A DNA stretch of 64,000 nucleotides, from contig QPFY01000018.1 in assembly GCA_003665825.1 (NCBI GenBank), positions 62,001 to 126,000 of the forward strand, in the 5' to 3' direction. A program made the translations under genes and the position numbers. Source of the stretch: Microbotryum silenes-acaulis. Lineage: Eukaryota; Basidiomycota; Microbotryomycetes; Microbotryales; Microbotryaceae. Under the pieces are notes generated by a model. That model did not search any database and had not been told where the DNA came from. It worked only from the letters and a program-made list of their open reading frames with translations. Positions 46,967-59,800 of this stretch are shown here, in pieces. The number at the start of each line of letters is the position of its first letter. The stretch's first letter is position 1.

Positions 46967-48011
46967 GACCAATGCGTTGGCAGATGTAAATGGGTTGGTA
47001 AGCTCTCAAGCACAATTGGTTGTTGTTGGCACTACCGCAGCGCGGACGATAAGCTCCTTGGAGGAAGTGGACCGGAATCAAAGGTGAGTGGCCGGGAAGA
47101 GTCGATGACGCGCGTCGGCCCGTGCTTACGTCGCAGCCTGTCGCAGCCTGTCGCAGCTGTTCGAATTCGTAATGCTCCTCAATGTCAGTCTCTCCGGCGG
47201 ATGGATTTCCAAGGCAGTACGTACAGGGCCAAATCTTGAACCTAGCGAGAAAACTCCACACCTCGCACTGCATCACGCTCCATACCCGACTTCATCCTTC
47301 GTATGTACCTAGTGGTCAGGTCTATCTACTACCTCCTACTAGGTACTTGGGATCTGCGGTGGCACTCAACTCTAATTTCACGAACTCGGAATTCGTCCGC
47401 GAAGCAATTGCAACTGGAGGCTCAAGCTCCGCGCGAAGCTGACGTGGCGACCCGGGCCTCAACCGCACAGAGTTCATGTGCAGTGGCATGTGGCTGTAAT
47501 ACGCAGCGGTGACCGTCTGCAAAGCTCCACCTTGTCCTGCTGTATTGCTTATGGGATGCAATACATTAGAAGATCAACTTGTCAGCAATTACCAGGGATG
47601 ACATTATATCCAGAATATGTGATACTTGATCACAAGAGGGTTAAATTATGGAGTCGCGACTCGTGCGCTTCGGCCCTTCGCGCATCATGCATCATGGTCG
47701 CCGGTGGTCAGTGGTCACTCTGGCACTCTGCCCATTGCCCAATAGCCTGTCATCCCTGACAATGGCTGACAAGTTGATGCTATAATGTCTTGCATCACAG
47801 AAGCAATACAGTAGGAGAACTTCGAGCTTTGCAGATGGTCAACCCTATGGCGCCGTTGCACCTGAATTCGAGACTTCGAGGCGGCCGCCGTGCGGTTGAG
47901 GGTCTTTGAGAATGAGGGGGGTGCGCGTGAGGCTGCGCGTCACGTGTCACTTCACCCGGACCGCGCCTTGACAAGCTTCTCGTCACTTCACGGAGTACTG
48001 CTGTCGGTAAC
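46967..48011. promoter_or_regulatory. Shared divergent upstream region of TPS1 and ERV41-like gene
   Basis: 1,045 bp between two start codons on opposite strands. It contains a 10-bp tandem TCGCAGCCTG (47,131-47,160, about three units) and an AGGGG stress-type motif near 47,917. No TATA box is clear. The elements are only suggestive. Confidence 0.45.
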
Positions 48012-50105
48012 ATGGCAGCCGCGTTGCCCGAGCACTCGCCTGTGCTCTCAAGCTCGACTCAGGCGTCTGACATTGTCGCCGCACCCGAGTCGCGCGGATA
48101 CTTCAACTCGGTACTCGCCACTCCACCTCCTCTCAACGCGTTTGACGCCTTCAAGAAGGTGGGTGCGGGCAGGACGCCGCTACAGCCACTAGTCCCGAGC
48201 GATTGACTGATATCGTCTGTGTCTGTGGTCTGGTCTCGGGCTCGCTCCTCGCGGGATTGGGGTGAATTACGCTCGGCATGGACGTAGACGAACGCGACGT
48301 ACAAAGAGCAGACCGCTCGTGGCGGCGTGCTGACCGTCCTGCTCGCCCTCATCATCGCCGCACTCGTGTGGACTGAGCTACGCGAGTACATCTACGGGGA
48401 ACCCGGTTACCAGTTTTCTGTTGCCCGAGGAATAGGTCACGAGCTGCAAGTCAACTTCGACGCGACCGTCGCTACCCCTTGCCATTGTACGTTGTTCGAC
48501 TCGCTGGCGGCGCGTGCAGTTCGCACACTTAGTCAGCGACACCGATGGATGATACTTTTCTGATGCTGGCAATCGTGTCGAATCGTTGGCGCCCAGATTT
48601 GACCGTGGACATCCGGGATGCGGTTGGTGACCGGCTCCATGTCAGCGACGAGTTCAAGAAGGATGGGGTGGGTCGGCATACACTACAACCCCAGGCAACC
48701 GGAGTTCGGTAGCCAAACAAGATCAGCTCAATGCGACGCAATTTTTCTTCTATCAGACGACCTTCGAGATCGGGCAAGCGCAGCGACTTCAAAACTTGCA
48801 TGAGGAAGTCGGGATGACGGCCTCTCGGATGGTCAGCAGCTCGCGAGGGCGTAGGGGTAGGTGATGCAAGCCAACATGAGTCGCGTTGACATAGGGCATT
48901 CGCGTGTGCCACTGACTGACAGCACTCTGCGCATAGTTTTTGCGAAGACACAGCACATTGTCGAGGACGGACCGGCCTGTCGTGTCAGTGGATTGGCGCG
49001 ACTCCGAACGTAATTGACGCGGCTCTGACCCGTAAGGTTGCTTTCTCCGTTCCAGATCTGGGGCCACGTGACCGTGAAAAAGGTGACGGGGAACCTGCAC
49101 ATTGTGAGGCAACATGAGACTGTGGTCGACTTGGCGTCCCAGATGATTGATCAAGCTGGTGTGTTGTGAGCCCCATAGACTACCTTGGGCCATGGCTACC
49201 TGAGCTGGGAGCATACCGACCACGCATGTACGTTCGATGTGGTTTGTAAGCGACAGAGATGAAGCCTTCACGGGCGCTCAAACTTGGTTGGCTCTTCGCA
49301 GTGATGAATTTGAGCCATGTGATCCACGAGTTCAGCTTCGGGCCGTTCTTCCCACAAATCGCTCAACCACTCGACAATTCCGTGTAAGTCCTTCACGACT
49401 CGATTGCACCCTCGGGCCCATTCTAACGCACTCAGCACTTTTCGCTCTTTCCTATGAATTGGCAGGGAAACCACCAATGCTCGTGAGCTCTTTCGCGGCA
49501 GCAATTTTTGATTTTTGATTTTTGCCTCAACGTATGCTGATCTCAAAGAGCTACAGCGTTCCACATCTTCCAGTATTTTCTGAGTGTCGTGTCGACGACC
49601 TACATTGACGCGGGCCGGCGCACACTCGACACAAACCAGTATTCGGTCACCGACATGAGCCGGGAGACTGAGCACGGCCGTGGTGTGCCCGGTACGTGAA
49701 GTCCGCCGCTGGTCATTGCATTTCTCCCTGTCATCGCATTTTTAACGTCGCTGCGTGCTTATCGGGCAGGCATTTTCTTCAAGTACGATATCGAGCCAAT
49801 GTCGCTCACTATTCGAGAGCGTACAACAACGCTTTTACAATTTCTTGTTCGCTTGGCTGGCATTGTGGGTGGCATACTCGGTAAATCTGGACTGACTTGT
49901 TGTGTGCTTCATGTAACTCAAGCTGACCATTTCGCGCGATCATGCAGTTTGTTCGGATTACGGGTTCCGAACCCTCGATTCGCTTTTTGGGAGGATGCTG
50001 GATGACAAGTCAAAACCGACACTGCTCGTCACTTCACCGGCTGTGGGGACCAAGTCACCACCAACACTGCGGGAGAGGACTTTCAGCAATGCGGGAAAGT
50101 CATAG
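48012..50105 (+). CDS. Erv41/ERGIC-2-like COPII cargo receptor, eleven exons (384 aa)
   Basis: Membrane protein that cycles between ER and Golgi and pairs with Erv46. Exons by hand: 48012-48158, 48288-48486, 48597-48667, 48757-48856, 48937-48983, 49056-49103, 49179-49227, 49302-49383, 49549-49691, 49770-49880, 49948-50105; phases agree, 384 codons. Order of features: short cytosolic N-terminus FDAFKKTNATYKEQTARGG (ERGIC_N), first membrane segment VLTVLLALIIAALVW, lumenal domain with DGPACRIWGHVTVKKVTGNLHI (first 20 count), TLGHGYLSWEHTDH, MNLSHVIHEFSFGPFFP, QYFLSVVSTTYIDAG, TNQYSVTDMSRE, then GIFFKYDIEPMSL and the second membrane segment LLQFLVRLAGIVGGILG. The C-terminus ends AGKS. Erv41 and Erv46 are paralogues; sequence alone favours Erv41/ERGIC-2 but not strongly. 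Intact. Confidence 0.9.
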
Positions 50106-51471
50106 AAGTGCGCCTTTACCTGCGGGTGCTGTCTAATCGCTGCAACATAGACAGGCTGACCTCTCATCTGGGACTAATGTTCGAATTTTGCTGCACTGTC
50201 CCACCTGCAACGCAGTCAGAGAAGGCAGCGCCAGGCCACTGTTGATGAAGGAACCAAAGGGCAAACTTAACGGTAGGCTTTGCCCGTGCTCTCCGGTGCC
50301 ATTCTTTCCTCTTTATTATCTGATAGACGCAATCCCTTTTGAATGGGACTTTAGCCGCCAGCCACCGTAGGTAGATAGATGGCTGCATGAGCCGGCGCCG
50401 GAGCAAAAATAAGCAAAACCCCGAAACATTAGTTTTGATTCGACCCATCTTACGTGATTCGATTCAGAAGAATTGTAGCCGTATCAACCCGCAGCGATTT
50501 TAGAAATCCCGCTCAACGGGTTATCCGGCGTCACTACTAAAAGATCGTAGTCTTTCATGTTGGTGGGCGCGCGGCTGGTGCAGGCCGGCGCAGGTGTGAG
50601 TAAGCGCTAGCAAGCCTGAGCAAGCGCAGCAGCAGGAGAGCGTAGGACTATAGCGTCGGCGAACCGACGGGCTGCGCAGGGCTGCGCTAGGACTGCACTA
50701 TGGTCTTTTCGGCTTTTGCTGCAAGGATTTGACGCGCCGATTCAGGCTCGCGCGCACGGACCCTTTCTCCCCCGTGGATGCTGTAGCACTGCTGTAGCTG
50801 TGCTTCCCACACACGCGGGCTCACGGGCGGTATTCGCAACGCACGTTGCCTTTCGGGCCTTCACTACGTTGTCGACGTTTCCTTACCAGCTTCTGCGGCT
50901 GCGTTCACCACCTGTGGGACAGGTGCGTTCCTCACTCCCAAGACTACCTCCCAGCTGACGAAGTCGCTGATCGAGAGTTCCATCTTGCCGGACGTTCACA
51001 GCTGCTAGCAGCTCGTTATGAAACCCTCGACGTGGCTCGCTTAGAGTAGCTCGGAGTAAGTGCTTCGATACACCCAAGCTTGTTGCACGGTGTACTTTGC
51101 ACTTGGATCCCTGCAAATTCTTTGTGGGGGCATTTTGCTCCGGGCCCTTGTTGGGCAACTAGCTAAATCGCATATCTCTCAGCAGACCCCGGCCTTTGCC
51201 GTCCTTTGCACCAACCGCGCCCCAACTGTCTTTATACAGTGTCTTGCCTTTGTCGCAAAGGTATGCTGAGACAATCAGTGGACTTGCTCCATCATCAGTT
51301 GCAGCGGACTGACATCCAGAAGCTTGGGTCGCAAAGCTCCCATGCCAATTGTGATCTGCCCCACCATCCCTGTGTATCACCAAGAAGTTCGGATCGCTTT
51401 TCGGCTTTTGCTGCAAGAGTTTGACGCTGAGGACTTTAGCGCGCGCGACCTCAACACCCCCCGCTGTACGC

Positions 51472-51615
51472 CGTGCTCGCACGCATTCCTCCCGCTGTAA
51501 GCCGTGCCCGCACGCATTCCTCCCGCTGTAAGCCGTGCCCGCACGCATTCCTCCCGCTGTAAGCCGCGCCCGCGCGCATTCCTTCCGCTGTAAGCCGTGC
51601 CTGCACGCATTCCTC
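51472..51615. repeat. 31-bp tandem array, about five units
   Basis: Unit core CGCTGTAAGCCGTGCCCGCA followed by CGCATTCCTCC, with single-base variants between units. All minus frames read it as MRAGTAYSGRN-like peptide repeats, which is a by-product of the array. Confidence 0.88.
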
Positions 51616-52530
51616 GAGCCTTGGCCCGTAAGCCGCACCCGCGCAGGAATTTCCCCAAGCACGCTCCCGCCGCACTGGGTCAGTTCCGCACTGCCTGCTG
51701 TTGCCGTACCAGTATTCGCTGCGTACCTTTGCCACCTCCTGCCAAGGTTGGTTGCCGTCCTAGATCTCTTCCTGCCCTCACGCCCTTTGGCTGACAGGTT
51801 CCGAGCATCTCACAGGACTTCCCCAGCGATACGAACACGCAACTGCCTCCCAGTCTTCTGCCCTGCCAGACTACGACGGACAGCTGCCCACTGCGTACGC
51901 CTCTTCTTCTCAACCTTCCTTGTTGGATTGTTGACTGACTGTTCATACCCTGTATGCAGCCATTCTGCCCTACACCTGCCAGTGTAACCGCACCTTCTTC
52001 TGCTGAGTACCGAGTCACGCTCCCAGAGCTAAGGTACATCACTCCCCCGCATCAGGCTCTACCTCTTGGTACTCCTGCTCACAACTGTCCTTGTTGGGCA
52101 TGGGCATGTTGGCTTACTTGGCTACCTTGCGCAACAGACTACACTCGCCACCCAACGTGCCAGCGTTCAGGGTCGGTCCCCTTATCACGAGTGTCACGCT
52201 TTCCAAGCAAAGGTATGCTATGCCAAGCCTCCCAGTCTTTGCAGTATTCTGAGTACTAATAGGATCCACGCTTTCCAAGCAAAGTGTCCTATTTTTGAGC
52301 TCCTCCCACCCACCCTTCAAAAAAAAACCCCCCTTGTTGGTATCTTTTCTTTCTTTTATTATTTCTCTTATTATCTCTGGGTCTCTCGTCTCGTGGGTAC
52401 TTTCTTCCAACCCATTCCGTTTGTTACGGGATGCCGGGTTTCATGCCTGATACTGCAACTCGACTGGTCCCCGCTACCTGGTCCGGACCGCGCTTCTACG
52501 AAAGAGTCGACTCTCTTCCGTTTAGATCAA

Positions 52531-52672
52531 CATCAGCAACTTTGCCACTCGCGCTTAGTGCAATTTAGCGCACCGGAGATTATAGAAAACGAGCTAAATG
52601 TCACTAAAAGTGCGCTTTTGGCACTAAAGTGCGCTAAATGGCACTAAAGCGCGAGTGGCAAAGTTGCTGATG
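52531..52672. repeat. 142-bp foldback element
   Basis: Arms of about 44 nt, starting CATCAGCAACTTTGCCACTC, are reverse complements with one indel and one mismatch. The centre repeats CACTAAA and GTGCGCT motifs. Flanks (GATCAA / AATCTC) give no clear target duplication. It could be a small MITE or a hairpin-forming site. Confidence 0.85.
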
Positions 52673-53079
52673 AATCTCTTGCGGTTTTTCCCCAGAGGGC
52701 TAGGTCTTCACCGCTTGAGGTATCTACTAAATACTAAAGACGTAACGGGAGACAAAGAACGTCAAAGAACGGTATTTGTTTAACAACTCCTACACCCCCA
52801 ATGTTGTCCTTTGTCTTGCTGCAACTCGAACCACTATTCCGCTACGACTCGCGCGAGTGGTCAGGGGAGTCGAGGCCTCGCTCTGCCTCGCTAAGCAGTC
52901 GCTAGGCCGCGCGAGGCAGCGCGAGGCAGCGCTCTGAGCTCGTCTGAGAGTGTCTGAGCCTGTCTGAGCTTGTTACCTCTCGAGGCACTTGAGCGTTGCG
53001 GCGCGGTCGTCAACTTGCACGTCGTCACTCGACCAACTTCCCGCACCACGGCGAACAAACGACCGCCACCGGGTGATTG

Positions 53080-55088
53080 ATGGCGCGGAAGCGGTCCAAT
53101 TCGGTCAAGGAAGCTTTGCGACAGCTTGAGCCGACGTCCTACAGCACTAAGCGCCGCAATGGTCCGACGGGAGCCCAACATCCGGCCTCCGCCGTCGCAT
53201 CGCCATTCATACGATGGCTCGTACAGTCCACGGAGAGCCTCAAGCTCATTGCTCTGATATCTGGAGCGTGGGCTGCGATCGAATACACTCGACCGGCCAA
53301 GCTCATCAACCCCTTGTCGCCACTTCTCTTCATCTCGTATCCGTTCGTACCCGCATTGAACGAGGACACGCCGCGATTCGACAAAGGTCCTCTCGATCTC
53401 GCATTTGTACTCTTCTACATTGTGGTGTTGTCCTTTATGCGTGAGGCGACGACCAGGTTCATCGTACGGCCCATCGCCCGCCGCCTCGGGCTCAGCTCGG
53501 AAGCGAAGCTTCAAAGATTCCTGGAGCAAGCCTATGCGATTGTCTACTTCTCTGCGTCCGGGTCATTCGGTTTGGTACGTCCGGGCATTCATTATCTCAA
53601 ATTTGTGCTGTTGCCCAGAACCGAGGCTTGGCGTGGCCCGAGTACGAAGCTCTCGATCAATGGACAGATCCGATCTGCGATTAGATTTGCAACTAACAAA
53701 TCTCTTTCCTCATCTCAGTGGGTCATGTCACATCAGAAGTCGTGGTGGTACAATACGAAGCACCTATGGCTTGAGTATCCTCACTGGTAGGCCCACAACG
53801 ACTCTCGCATGCTTTTGTACCGGTGGGTCAATCATTGATGGCTTGATGTGGCATCCTGTCTGGTTAGGCGGATGGAAGGCCGGCTCAAGAGTTACTACTT
53901 GTTGCAGCTGTAAGTCACTATGAGCTCTCATTTTTTTCGGTACCGAAAAGCGGTTTTTGTCGACTGTTTCTCACTTCCAATCCAGAGCTTATTGGTGTCA
54001 ACAAATGCTCGTCTTGATCCTTGGGTGAGTGCGCAAAGCACCCTTCTTTCAGCATGAATCTGATCGACCCTGCATTGCTTTACAGCCTCGAGAAGCCTCG
54101 ATCGGACTTCAAGGAGCTTGTGATACACCATGTGGTTACACTTTGGCTTGTGGGTTGGAGCTGTGAGCCTTGTCTCCCTGCCTTCCGACACACTTCGAAC
54201 CGCTCATTTGTCTCGAGGGCGTCACATGCAGACTTCCTCAACCTCACCATGATCGGGACAGCTATCTTCGTCTCCATGGATTTGCCGGATATCTGTCTTG
54301 CGGTATGTGCTGAGGGGAATGAGAGTCGAGTCCAAAGTACTGACGCGGAAGCACCTGAAATAACACGCGCAGCTGTCCAAGTGTCTCAACTATCTCAATC
54401 TTCAACGAACATCAGAATGCAGCTTCGTATTGTTTCTATGCGTTTGGAAGTAAGTCTCGATTTCCCTCTTATGATGCGCTCTCAGCAAGCCAGCAAGCAT
54501 GCGACCCAGCATTTTTCGTTTGTTGACGTGCCTCTGCTCCGTTTCCGACATTCTGATCAGCTATATGCGGCATTATCTCAACATACGCATACTCTTTTCC
54601 GTTTGGAATGAGTTCGATTTGATACCGCATGAATACCGAAGCTGGACTGCCGCGGCAGACCATCCCAACGGCTGGTGGCTGCTCTACGGCCGGCAGACTC
54701 TAGTCTTGCCTCCTTGGTTGAAGTAATTGCAGCTGCTTCCTTCAACGTATCTCACGCGCGCTCGCCGAGGAGAGCTGACACCGCTCGACACAACCCTCGT
54801 CCGAACATACGCACAGATATCAAATATTCGCTCCCATCATGGCTTTGCAACTCGTCAACACATTCTGGTCCTTCTTGATCTGGAGGTGAGACGACACTGA
54901 ACCGTCCGTCGTGCCGTCGCCTCCGCTGATAAAGATAAATGTTGCGCGGCAGGATTCTCTGGAGAATGATCGCGGGTATTCCCGCAGTCGACACACGCGA
55001 GGACGGAGAAGGAAGCGACGATGGGCGACAATTGATTGACAGGTCCGCTACTGCCGTCTCGAGGAAGACAATCAAGAAATCGCAGTAA
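53080..55088 (+). CDS. Ceramide synthase, Lag1/Lac1 family, ten exons (411 aa)
   Basis: Joins a fatty acyl-CoA to a sphingoid base in the ER membrane. Exons by hand: 53080-53574, 53719-53786, 53868-53909, 53986-54024, 54086-54162, 54232-54302, 54373-54449, 54561-54722, 54817-54885, 54953-55088; phases agree, 411 codons. Start MARKRSNSVK. The TLC domain contains the Lag1 motif: SDFKELVIHHVVTLWLVGWSY with the two catalytic histidines, then MDLPDICLALSKCLNYL with the paired aspartates (first 20 residues count in each). Several hydrophobic segments are visible, for example LDLAFVLFYIVVLSF and MALQLVNTFWSFLIWRIL. The C-terminus is acidic then basic (TREDGEGSDDG ... KTIKKSQ), as in fungal ceramide synthases. 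Its stop lies 129 bp from the stop of the opposing AP-1 gene. Intact. Confidence 0.93.
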
Positions 55089-55217
55089 GAATCGAAGGTC
55101 CACGTCGGCGTAGGCGGAGGGTTGATTAGACGTAGGGTCATGAGATGCCTGGAGCTGCATTGACATCGGAGAACATACAGAGTATAGAAATAATACTGTC
55201 AAGAATGATTGCTGTTG

Positions 55218-56340
55218 TTAACCCCTAGCGTGTCCGGACGAAAGTCGTGCCAGTGAATCTTCGCTTGTTTCGGCTTCCTCGATTGAATCGCTCTGACCGA
55301 CCTGCAAGAATCAATCAAAACCACGTCAGCTTATCTTGGTTTTGTGACATTGGACCACGCCATCTGCTCTGACTGACCGCACGCAAAACCGACTTTTTGC
55401 TCGACTCTTGCATCTCGCCCGCTATGATCAATTCATCAAGAATCTGTTACGAAAGCCGTCGAGCTCAAAGCAAACCGTCAGTTTCAGCTCGAATTGGGCT
55501 GTTCCACTTCGAAAGATGAGAGTTACCGAGTACGCTTTTTGGAAATTGAAGATTCTGGAGCAATGATGGGCAGACTGTTAAGCTTTGCGCAGATGACCGA
55601 CAGGCTTGGCCTAGAGACGCCGAATGGCTGAGCACCGGACTCACAAGTCCAGCTCGCATACATTGCCAAAGTAGCGATCCAAGACCTCGACATAGCTGTT
55701 AGAAGAGCAGGCACATGTTCAGTGCACTGGCAACTGAGGCTTAGCGACGGTGGGCAAACCAATTACCGATGAATGATCTCAAGTGTTATAAGCTCGTTGT
55801 CGCTGTGGCCGATACCAGTGACGAAGAATAGACTTGCATATCTTCGGTACACCACTTTGGAATCTGTGTGACAAGGAAGACGGATCAGCCGTCGCTCTGT
55901 GCTCGCCGACCTCCTAGCCCCGACCGGGCCTCTTCGAGGTTTCCGTCAATGTCCACGCACCTTTGTACTCGAGGAAGTTGCACATCCGTGTCCGCCGGGC
56001 AAGGACAAGTTGTGTCACGTCTTTAATGATCTTATCTGTATATCCAGAGCATGGTCAGAGACGGTACGTCTGTTCCCGGCCGACGTTGCCGATGAGCAGG
56101 AGGATGGAGTTCCACGTGGGTTCTTCTTCTCCCTGGCCAGCTTGTCTGCCAGGCAGTCACATTGCCATGCACGCGAGGCAATGACGTTATGCTATGCATA
56201 GAGATGCAATGACGCACTCTTGTTCCTAGTCGACATCGTTGTGTACCATTTGGCCAGGCGCACCCTTCCTTGCCGGCTGATCAGTAGCAAGAACGAGATA
56301 CCATTCGGTCGGTCGTGAAGTTGGGTCGACCTGTGAAGAG
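55218..56340 (-). CDS. AP-1 clathrin adaptor sigma subunit, at least seven exons
   Basis: Small subunit of the adaptor complex for trans-Golgi/endosome clathrin coats. Exons by hand from the 3' end: 55301-55218, 55443-55378, 55554-55527, 55695-55645, 55863-55767, 56035-55961, and a first part ending at 56218. Reads [118 protein letters not shown] (20 residues or fewer meant in each). The form [17 protein letters not shown] and the C-terminal extension fit AP-1 sigma better than AP-2 or AP-3. The start codon is unresolved: no ATG lies in frame directly before ISFLLL, so a short first exon is likely upstream of 56,300. The end position given is approximate. Confidence 0.88.
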
Positions 56341-56815
56341 CATTGTGGAGGCTGTCAGTGTCCTCCTCTAGCCAATCATGATGATGGGACCAGCTTCGGA
56401 AGAGCGACGTGCATGTGCGTCACTACAATTGTGGCTTGAGGTTGGCACCAGACCAGCACGTTGCGCAGATGACAACGGGTCGTGCACGCTGCAGACGCGT
56501 CCGCCAACGTCGGCCCTATTTAGTCGGCCAGGAAAGCGCGGGACACCACCTATGCGGGTCAAAATAAACCTAACAAATATACTACCCCGCGCGCGGCGAG
56601 TTTAGGGAGTTTTTTGGAGATTTGGCCCAGGAAAACGTTGGTACGGGATAGGTGCACCATTCCCCTGCCAACCCCCAGCCCCCGGAGGCAAAAGTGGTCA
56701 CTAATTCGGGCACTTGCTACTTATCCCCGCTAATGGTCCATCTGCCTCAGCACCACGAGTTCCCCCCACTTCCCTCCCCCCAAGGCCTTGCAGGCTTGCA
56801 CCCATCGCTTCAAGC
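56341..56815. other. Noncoding stretch before the KDZ gene
   Basis: Nothing recognised beyond the likely first exon and promoter of the AP-1 gene and the upstream region of the transposase. The KDZ frame is open back to 56,714, but the segment before 56,816 looks like untranslated leader. Confidence 0.4.
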
Positions 56816-59800
56816 ATGGACATCCTACCACACACACCACCACCTCTACAACCTAGCTCAGCATCGCCAGTCGGAACAGAGAAGGGAAAACGCAATGACA
56901 AGACCAAGCGCAAGAAGAGCACGACCGTGAGGAGGAGGAGGAAGAAGGTGACCAGCGACAAGGACACGATCGAGAATGGGGCCACGACGTCGGTGGGAAC
57001 GGAGGAGGAGGCGAAGACGAAGAAGAAGAAGAGGAGGAGATTATGGACCAAGCGAGTACGGAAAAGGGAGCCATCGTTGTCCCCGGATAGCGAGCTGTTC
57101 GACAAGACGTTCGGCTTCAATTTCGGTATTTTCCGCTCTCCGACGAAGAGGCGTCCGAAACGTCAGCCGAGCCCTCCCCCATCACCATCGGTCCAGAGGT
57201 CAACGCGTCGTCGGAAGGAGCATTCGGAGAAATCCATTGCCGGCCTCCACAAATCATCGTCCGAGCCTTGGACTGACATTGCCGATGGCGCAACGGCGTG
57301 GCCTCTAGACACCGAGACCGGCGGCTTCGAGCACGACTTCGAGCCTAACAGCGCGCCCGACTTTGAGCCCGACTACGACTTCGGTCGCGATTTCGGCGGT
57401 GGATACTCATCTGGACCGGAGCATTCGCCATTCCACCCAGACGGTGCGTCTCAAGACCAAGCGCCCTCTTCACTTAAGCGATCGCATATCGAGAGGAACG
57501 CCAAGAAGCAGCGCAATCGTCGCCGGACTGCGAAGGCCGAAGCTAAGACTAGGGCATCAAAACGACCTGAACTTCTCCAGGCGTACCTATTGATGAAGAA
57601 AAAGGCCAAAGAAGTGCTTCGACAGAGCGGGTTTGTCCCTTCCCCGGACGACGAGGAGTGGTGCGACGCATGTCATGAACGCCGAGTCACCAGAAAGGTC
57701 CGGGTTGTCGACCTGTTCTTTGCAGGTAGGTGCTTCTGTTGCACATCTTTTGTCAATCACCCCTACGCTATCGTCTTGGACTGATTTGATATCCCCCAAC
57801 CATGAGCAGGCATGCGAGAACTACGATACTGCCCATGCTATTCCGAGATCCAAACCCTGGCAGCTCACGGTCTTCTCCCGACGTCGTCATCTTCAATCCG
57901 AAAAAGGGAAGGCATCACCGCATTCACCTTTCGCACGATCGAATGTCTCGACACCTACTGGGGGGTAGATCCTTTTGGTATCTATGGCATGTCCGAAGCG
58001 CTCATTCTCTTTTGGTCCTCTGAATTATCCTCGGAGGATCCTTTTAACAAGGTGAGCTCTGGGACAGGGACAGGCCGGAAACATTCACTGTTTCTTACAG
58101 AAAATATTGGAAACTTCCCAGGGTCCAACCGTGCGTCAGCATCTTCAAGCCGCAATGGATGAATATTGCTTTATGCAACAGCTGCAGGCAACTTTGACCG
58201 CCGAAATTCTCGGCCTCTCCCCGCGCGAGCGTCTGGCCGACGTTTGTCCGGCATGTTTTGGGCCTCGGATCGATGAAGCCGGCAAGAGCGAGAATGACCT
58301 CGATGTCATCATTGCTGTCGACGGCAATTTTCAGCATCGACGATTCGCGCGGGCAAATGCTGATCCTCTCAAGTCACGTCCAGCGTTATTCCTGCCACCA
58401 GACAAGATTCGAAACGAGCAAGCTTTGATCGACGGATCGACTGAAGCGGGCGAGAAGGTACCTTGGTGCTGCTGGTGTCGGGTCACCCGAACCCAATAAT
58501 GCGTTGACCCGACTGTCTGTGATTGCTAAACGGGCTATTTTATCATACAGGACGAATGCACAGCCAACTGGAAGGCCGCAGATGGTGGTGTGGCCTCCGC
58601 TTCGTCAAATGTAGTGGCCGACACAGGCCTCGTTGCTGCATTGTGCCGTCATGATCATTGCCTGCGATTTTGCAACCTTCATCAATCAGGTGAAAAGTAT
58701 GTGTGGACCGGCCATCTGTGACTCCAGGCAAGGACACTAATAAGCGAGTTTGGTCTACCGCAGGTTAGTATATCCCGTGTCGCTGTTGAAATGGATTCTC
58801 GAAGAAGTTGAAGTCGGAGAAACGGATTGTACTACGGGGCCTGCGCGTACCAGTGACGCTGCAAACGTCGGATCCACTGCAGCTCGGGATCGGACTCCCA
58901 CCAAAGTTCGAGTCAGGATCGAAGTCGCGTCGGAGTCGCGTATGATATCGCCTGCAACTTATCGTCGCACTTACGCCGTGTGAGTTTGTTCGTGACACTC
59001 AGCCTGAGCATTGGCTTAGTCCGTAGCTGAGCAGCTCATCTCTCCCCGGTATGCGCAGCGCAATCTTCTGGCAGACCACTTACCGCGTCTAGAATTTGCT
59101 CTCTCGTCGATGCATGCCTATGCGCACAAGTGGTCCTGCCAGGTTGACTTTGATCCGCGCTTTCTACCCAATTTTGGTTTGACTGATGGCGAGGGAACCG
59201 AGCGCTTGTGGTCGCAGCTTCGAGGCATGATACCCATGAATCGATCATCGAGTGCCTCCCATCGGCTGGAGAACATCAATCGTCGAGCGTCTGCTTATAA
59301 CAAGCAGCATCTGGCCGATCTTGGTTCGCCTAAGCTTCCAGTCTTTCATGCACTACCTTACCATGTCGCTGATATTTGGCGTATCGATCATGCCCAGTGA
59401 CCAAACTTAATTTCCGACTCAAAAACGCAATCAAGCTCAAGGCCGAAGCCGACAGAGTCATTGCTGAGGTCGTTAATCGCTCCGAATGGACGGTCACCAC
59501 CCTCCTTGAACAATGGCACGCGCAACGTGCAGCGTCCAAGCAGATCCCTCTGAAAGAGCAGCGCAAAGAGGTAGCCGATGTCAGAGTGTATATTGCTGTT
59601 TCATCCCACTTGTCTTCCTGATTATGATTAGTTACTAGTTGTTGATATTAGTCGCCTCGCGCGGCTCGTGCCTGCCTCGCGCGCGCTCCCTTAGCGCTTC
59701 TGTTCTTTCTCCAACTATCTTTACTATCATCTTCGGCTCTCGTACTTACGTATCTCGTGCCTCGGCTTCAGGTTCCTAAAAGCCGAGATGCGCAACGTCA

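Larger units (their letters stand above)
50106..53079. other. 3-kb repeat-rich gap without a gene
   Basis: No coding sequence I trust. It contains a 31-bp tandem array and a foldback (listed separately), a repeated segment TTTCGGCTTTTGCTGCAAG at 50,706 and 51,398, and a repeated GCAAAGGTATGCT motif (51,257, 52,206). A long pyrimidine tract lies at 52,325-52,400, with GCGCGAGGCA repeats and CTGAGC/CTGAGA repeats at 52,895-52,975. It probably contains an old degraded mobile element. Confidence 0.55.

Noticed and set aside
51472..51615. CRISPR-like array
   Set aside because: Units are directly adjacent without unique spacers, and the genome is eukaryotic.
51377..51735. Repetitive Gly/Arg peptide ORFs
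   Set aside because: By-product of the 31-bp tandem array; all frames stay open because of unit length and GC content.
52891..53529. 212-codon minus-strand ORF
   Set aside because: Antisense of the ceramide synthase first exon.
44347..56340. A biosynthetic or functional gene cluster
   Set aside because: Trehalose, cargo-receptor, ceramide and adaptor genes are unrelated housekeeping functions; proximity alone is no evidence.
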